Origin: Biscogniauxia marginata
Taxonomy: Eukaryota; Ascomycota; Sordariomycetes; Xylariales; Xylariaceae
Assembly: GCA_022695795.1 (NCBI GenBank)
Contig: MU404059.1
Location: 434,001 to 498,000 of the forward strand
Reading direction: 5' to 3'
Length of the DNA: 64,000 nucleotides
Shown here: positions 58,501-64,000 of the stretch, piece after piece
Position numbering within the stretch: position 1 is the first letter of the stretch
Layout: every line of letters starts with the position of its first letter
Program-made: the position numbers and the translations under genes
The notes under the pieces: model-generated
What the model saw: only the letters and a program-made list of their open reading frames with translations
Databases searched by the model: none
What the model was told of the DNA's origin: nothing

Positions 58501-59567
58501 GACTGAATTCGCGCGTCAACTCACAGTTATTGAATCCAAGCTGTACGGAAAGATCAAGCCAACAGAGTGTCTTAACAAGACATGGCAAAAGAAGGTCGGC
58601 GAAAATGAGCCCGAACCAGCTCCCAACGTCAAGGCTCTCATTTTACATTCAAACCAGATGACGAACTGGGTCGCCGAGATGATTCTAGCTCAGATGGATG
58701 TCAAGAAGAGAGTTGTTGTCATTAAACACTTCGTATCTGTGGCAGATGTAAGTTCCCTATTTGCTAGTTTGATATAGGCTTCATGGACTAACAAAACATT
58801 AGAAATGTCGGACCTTGAACAATTTTTCTACGCTAACATCTATCATTTCTGCTCTTGGTACCGCGCCTATCGCCCGCCTGAAACGAACCTGGGATCAGGT
58901 TCCCGCTCGCACTCAGGCTGTCCTAGAGACAATGCGAAGGTTGATGGCAAGCACCAAGAACTTTGGCGAATACAGAGAAGCTCTCCATGCTGCTAATCCC
59001 CCCTGTATTCCATTCTTTGGTACGTATCTGCGTTAACCACTACTCGCCTGTTTCATTTGGCTATGCGGTAGCTAATCTTACTAAATAGGTGTATATCTAA
59101 CCGACCTCACCTTCATCGAGGATGGTATTCCATCGATCATCAAGAAGACTAACCTAATCAACTTCGCCAAGCGCGCGAAGACGGCCGAGGTGATTCGTGA
59201 CATCCAGCAGTACCAGAATGCGCCATACTCGCTTCAACCGGTCCCGGAACTGCAGGATTACATACTTAGCAACATGCAAGCTGCTGGTGACGTGCATGAG
59301 ATGTACGACAAGAGCTTAGTGGTAGAACCGCGCGAGCGTGAAGATGAAAAGATTGTGAGGTATGTCGCTTTGCGGGAGCAACAAATGGCTGCATTTCAAG
59401 GCCAACTCTACAGCGGTTAAGCCTGCAATATCCCTGGCATGGCACACCACTATATTGGGGTTTACCATTCCACTTATTTCATACGTCCATTGGTGAAGAA
59501 TCTAGAACAAAAGCTTACTTAATTTCTTTGTAACTATAGGGTCTTGGCCGAATCTGGCTTCCTATGA
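55521..59567 (+). CDS. CDC25: Cdc25-type Ras guanine-nucleotide exchange factor
   Basis: Five exons: 55521-56363, 56423-58747, 58803-59019, 59089-59359 and 59540-59567, giving 1227 residues. The introns are 59, 55, 69 and 180 nt. Domains in order: SH3 (residues about 74-128, ALYDYDADDRTSLSFHEGDV to GWFPSNYC); a WW-like segment (about 190-219, FWIPQATPDGRLFYYNTMTG) in which the second Trp is replaced by Met; a long helical linker; the RasGEF N-terminal module (from about 808, SLLALVEQLTRHDKLDSSF); and the catalytic RasGEF domain (from about 968, LKFLDIDVTEFARQLTVIES to YLTDLTFIEDGIPS). The 28-nt last exon restores the usual family ending, EDEKIVRVLAESGFL; without it the frame would read through to a different tail at 59420. 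It should load GTP onto Ras upstream of cAMP/PKA or MAPK signalling at membranes. Confidence 0.92.
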
Positions 59568-62500
59568 AGTGGTTCGCCCAATCTGCTGTTCCACGCAGTC
59601 ACCCATGCGGTTCGTTTCGAACGCGACGCTGCATGGGACGATGGCCACACTTCGTGGGCAAGCGACGGCGCGGCAGTGTAACGCGTCATATCATCTACAG
59701 CGCCATGATGGCCTCCCTTTCAATTTTCCTCCCCGGAACCAGGATCACGGGAGGACCTTTCAAAAGGATCAATGGAAATGGCACCTTCCTCCTGTCGCCA
59801 ATCGCGATATTTTACAGGTTCAATATACTAGATCGCCGCACCAGCTATCGTCACACCTGCCATATGCAAGCCGATTCTGCAATCCATTCAATGAACAGTC
59901 AGTCTAGTATTTGACGGGGATGTAGATGCGTGCATCTTCTCAGCTCTCCCTTTATCGAAAACAAGACGCCGGATGAGTGCAGATGACAGCAGCCAATCAG
60001 AGGCGGTATGGCACGCCTCTCCTGTCTTGGTCGCACAAACATGCATCGAGCAGGATCATCATGGTCAAGCGGGGCGGCTTCTGGCACGGCATAATATTCC
60101 ATCTGGTACATCTCGGCTTCCGACCTCCACAACGAATAAATTACGGAGGTTGTGTACCTAAGTTTTCCCGGGCAGGTTGCTCAAAGACAGGGAAAACCAA
60201 AAGGTTCAAATCTCAGCTACACGAACCGATGATGCTGTTGAAGCGGAGCAATATGGCATCATCAATATAGACAGGAGCAGTCCTGTCTCCTTTACGCTCG
60301 TTGCCTAGGATAACTAGGCCCTCTAGACTCATCTACTTTTTTATGTGACGGATAAATGTTGGGACAATAAATGGTTGAGACAATAGGGCGAAAGCTTCAC
60401 TACACCAAGAAGGGGGCAAAAGTCATGCGAAATAATCTTGTTCTTTTTTTTTTTATCATTGGCTCATTCGATGCCCAGGCAGTGTGGACAGGCGTCCCCT
60501 TCTTTCTTGTGTTCAATAACGGGGTCTATATAGATCAGGGGCGGGAAGGGAATATAGGTAAACCGGTTTCTCGATAGTCGAGCACGTCAAAACAAAACTA
60601 CCCTTTTGCGATGACTGAAAATATTTTTATCCAAGTTCTTACTAGTGCTGCGGCTACTGTTGTCAGAGTGACAGTGAAGAATTGCGCGTGTGGGTGTATG
60701 CGTGTTTGATGCTATGTTCCTGTTTCATGACTCCTTTCCCATCCGGTGTATGTTACATACAACAACACTTGTCATGCACATGCACGCATACTTACATACC
60801 TACCTACCTACCTAGGTACGTAGCCTAATTACCTGGTCCTTGGAATAGCTATTTTTCATTATGCCCTTAATGGCTTTGCATACATCATGTTCTTTCTACT
60901 CGAATCTCTCTAGGTGCTTTTCCTTGGGGGATTTAATCACTCATGTACGGACGTAGAAACAACGTAGATGAAAGATATTTTAGCAGCTACATACTAATAA
61001 TATGACATGATGTGACCTGCATGATACGTGATGGGAGTGTGAGCTAGATAAGATGTCTTGGGGCACGGAGAATAGAGGGATGATATCGAGGGTGTGGTCG
61101 AGATATTCATTGAGTGTCTATTCTAGACCGATAAGTTAGGGGCTTTTTTTTCTTTTTTAGCACCTGGGGATGCTACCATCCCTTTCTGCCATTGCCATCG
61201 TTGCAATCATCATCGGTCAGGCGCCAACGCGCGGCTGATCTGATCTGACCTGGCCTGATGTGATGATTCTGGTTTACATATCAAGATCCGGTTTTCCGTT
61301 TGCGTTTTGTAGAGGTCAGAGCCGAGAGGTTAGAGTATAGAGCACAGCAGAAGGAACACACACCTCCGTGCCGCTCCAAGGAGACGGGGAGGAGGGGGGT
61401 GCTTGTCCCTTGTATCAGATATATACGTAGATTCCGTTCGCCTTTGGCCTTGCTCGTTCTCACGCACGGCATGCATGTAGATACGGCATTGCAAGAGCCG
61501 GAGGAACTTAAGGTTAGCTTGGGTCGAAGATAAAACTCCGGTTCCTGCACGGCTGCGGCAAGGGAAGGGAAGAGGGGTTTTGAAAAGCGAAAGATAAAAA
61601 GGGGGTATGGTACCTCGTATCACCCTGTGCATAATACCTTGTACGACGGAAAGGGGAGGGGAGATGAAAAATAGATCCATTGACGAACTCTCTAAATTTT
61701 AGAGACTTGGACTAGATAAGTTAATTGAGGTACTTCTTAATACATACAACGCTAGAGTTAGGAGGAGGGGGGAGACGGATACGAGTATGTATAGAATTTT
61801 GCATATGGTATGCTAGTTAATAGTAAGAAAAAGACCGATAATTAACAGCTTAGACGGGCATGGTATACATGAATATATTGATATGCTATGCTATACTATG
61901 CCCGTGGAGGGCAGTGAACTGTATAGTGTACATGGGTATGTATGTACGTTTTCTTTCCCTCCATCCCCCTCCCCTATCTATATATACCAGGTAGGCATTT
62001 AATAGTTGGGGTACACAAACCTAAATTACCTTACCTAGTAGCCATCCATCTATTGGTCAAGGGTGGCTATAGTAGAATCCTGACGACGTCCGCCACATCG
62101 TGGCAGACAAGCAAACTACCTGCTTGCATACATACAGCAAGGTTGCCCACCTACGAACTCCGCTTCGTTTAGGCAGGGGTCTTTGTTTAGGGGAGAGGGT
62201 TTGTTAGAAGTCCCTCGAGGAGGTATCATTTCATCTATAGCTTTTCATACAGGATAATTGTACATTACCCCCCCCCTGCTAAGTTGGTTAGTATACCTGC
62301 TAGCCAGGGAGTTTGCCGTATTATATGTAGTTTCATATACCCTAAACTAGTGAGTTAAGCATGTTGCTAAGGTTAGTCCATATATCATAATCATAATAAT
62401 AATAATACAGGATTTCTATCCCCGTAGAAAAAGTCCCCGGCAGCTGCAGAATGCAGACGGTTTCGGCCCGCAGAACGAAGCGAGGGGGGGAAGCAAACGG

Positions 62501-64000
62501 CGGAGGGAATGAAGGAAGAATGCAACGGGGGGGGGAGGTATGTATGTCAGACGGATCGATCGGGTAATCAATCGATCTATCAATTTATCTGTATGTCTGT
62601 CCGTCCATCTGTCTGTCTATCTCCCTGTATTCAACTAGGGTAGTTCAGGTCAATTCATGATTTCCTCACCGGTGTCAAGTTCATGCCATGTCATGCCGTG
62701 TCATTTCATGTGTCATTGGTGGTCATTTGTTTCTAACACAATGTCAATCAGGTCAGATAGTTCAGAGTGTCACCTATTCAGCGATGATGGATAGGTGGGG
62801 AATTTTTATTATTATTCCTTTTTCTTTGAGAATTAGTTTTTCCCTTTCCCCTTTTTCCTGGGGAGGGGGGGCGGTTGAGGAGGGGGGTTTGGCGTATGCC
62901 GTTTACCTACTCCGGACATTGTCTGATAATGGTTCATGTAACTAACGCACGTGAGGCAATTGCACTTAATTTGTGTAATAAGTCTGCGAAAAGGAGGGGG
63001 GAGTAGAAGTGTATAACTTGATATAGATTAGGTAGGCTTATTACTAGTAAGTATAGTACATGTATAGACGCATGTGATAACAGAAGTCTATATACTTGTC
63101 AGGGGGGCAGTTAGCCTGCATACCTAGGTTGGAGTACTACTTACTCCGAACTTGAATAGGGTGGGATGTCCCCTCCTGGTCTCCCCGCCTCCCCCTCTTC
63201 CCCCCTTAGCATCCAGTTTAGTTGGAACCGGGGTGGAGGAGACCTCGAAGCTCTTAATGCCAAATTAAGTTGCTTAAAATACTTGACTATACCTACTCAA
63301 ATTCATCTATTTCCGTATCCGGATCGGTGAGGATCGCCTACTTCGCGACAGGAGAAACTTGTTATTTTGAGCTGATCTGTCCAAAGACGGTATTCCGTCT
63401 CGTGAGTATGCATCGTCGTTTCCCCCCTTCCCCCCCCTCTAATAAGATGGTCGATCTTGCTTTTCAATATAGTTAGAAGTAGACAGTCATTGATTCTAAA
63501 TGCTTGTTGTTGCAGGGCTCTCCCGAATGATCTAATCTGAAAGACTATTATTATTCTCTCTACATCAGAAGTGAACTTCAAGTTTGGTATGGCATTTTTA
63601 TCGCTGGTTCAAATTATTTTATATATAGGTAACTAGGTATATATTTTTTAAATATAGTTGTCCAACTATGATCCAGAAGTACCCAAAGCACTGATGGCTG
63701 CCTCAACATGTCTTCTTTATTCGTTGGTCTCGCTTCGTCCTATGTTTAACTAGGGTATCCACTGCCGGCAACATGCCTCACATATAGCTCTGTTTGACAT
63801 GGTGATATATGGTTCTCCTGGCGTATGTACTAATGTGATATCCCCGCCGTCTGGTCTATATGGAAGCGCGATATGATTTGTTCCCCCTGCCCCCTATGTC
63901 TTTATGTCTATAGCCGTCTACCATTTATGTACAGTAGGTTGAGCCGTCACTCTTCGTCCTGTCTCATTTCATGTTGCGATTGTATCATACATATATGTAG
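59568..64000. other. Spacer to the right edge
   Basis: No supported gene in 4.4 kb. The first part is the RasGEF 3' region, where overlapping plus-strand frames (59564-59914) are probably shadows. A TACC-rich palindromic patch (CTACCTACCTACCTAGGTACG) lies at about 60800-60820, and homopurine G/A runs occur at 61540-61670 and 62480-62530. No domain can be read. Confidence 0.35.

Noticed and set aside
59564..59914. Two overlapping plus-strand frames after the RasGEF
   Set aside because: The first begins at the end of the true last exon; both lack domains and probably lie in the 3' untranslated region.
1..64000. CRISPR arrays, rRNA genes, bacterial-type operons
   Set aside because: None seen; the window is fungal nuclear DNA with spliced genes.

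Overview
The window is nuclear DNA from a filamentous ascomycete (Pezizomycotina, probably a Sordariomycete). The evidence is short GT-AG introns (mostly 50-110 nt) with CTAAC/CTAAT-like branch sites, typical mould gene families (C2H2 plus fungal-specific-domain regulator, GH64, GH16, Cdc25-type RasGEF), long gene-poor spacers rich in poly-purine/pyrimidine tracts and CCTAGG palindromes, and a 3.4-kb extremely AT-rich block that looks like repeats degraded by repeat-induced point mutation (RIP). The lineage is an inference; no species is claimed.

Layout. 1-439: 5' part of an unrecognised gene running off the left edge (minus). 1449-3396: (6-4) photolyase/cryptochrome-family gene (plus). 4221-5189: single-pass membrane protein (plus). 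6034-6387: MIC10, a two-exon gene for a core MICOS subunit (minus), divergent from 6834-11222, URB2/NPA2, a nucleolar 60S biogenesis factor with a mini first exon. 11.2-14.9 kb: spacer with coding-like relics. 14880-15986: DUF4419 protein. 16.0-18.9 kb: spacer with decayed coding fragments, including a frame-broken FAD-oxidoreductase start. 18965-20043: four-exon short-chain dehydrogenase/reductase (minus). 20.28-23.7 kb: AT-rich block with at least five copies of one degenerate repeat, three in one orientation and two inverted. 24771-27593: CLC-family chloride transporter (minus), divergent from 28675-31965, NRDE2 (plus). 33051-34358: GH64 beta-1,3-glucanase-like protein (minus). 37971-39252: secreted GH16 glycosidase (minus). 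41432-44138: C2H2 zinc-finger/fungal-specific-domain transcription factor (minus). 44.1-55.5 kb: very gene-poor. 55521-59567: Cdc25-type Ras guanine-nucleotide exchange factor (plus). 59.6-64 kb: spacer.

The genes do not form a pathway. Most are conserved single-copy eukaryotic functions (DNA repair, mitochondrial cristae, ribosome biogenesis, RNA surveillance, ion transport, Ras signalling), with two glycosidases acting on beta-glucans. The accessory-looking part is about 12-24 kb, where coding relics, an isolated SDR and the AT-rich repeat block lie together.

Splice structures were worked out by hand from reading-frame continuity and splice signals. Several models depend on exons missed by simple ORF calling: both MIC10 exons, the 33-nt first exon of URB2, the 18-codon last exon of the CLC gene, the first zinc finger of the transcription factor, and a 28-nt last exon of the RasGEF. 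No CRISPR array, rRNA or convincing tRNA was found. I did not identify a clearly undescribed system; the best candidates for a second look are the nested inverted-repeat block and the intron positions that could switch protein function.
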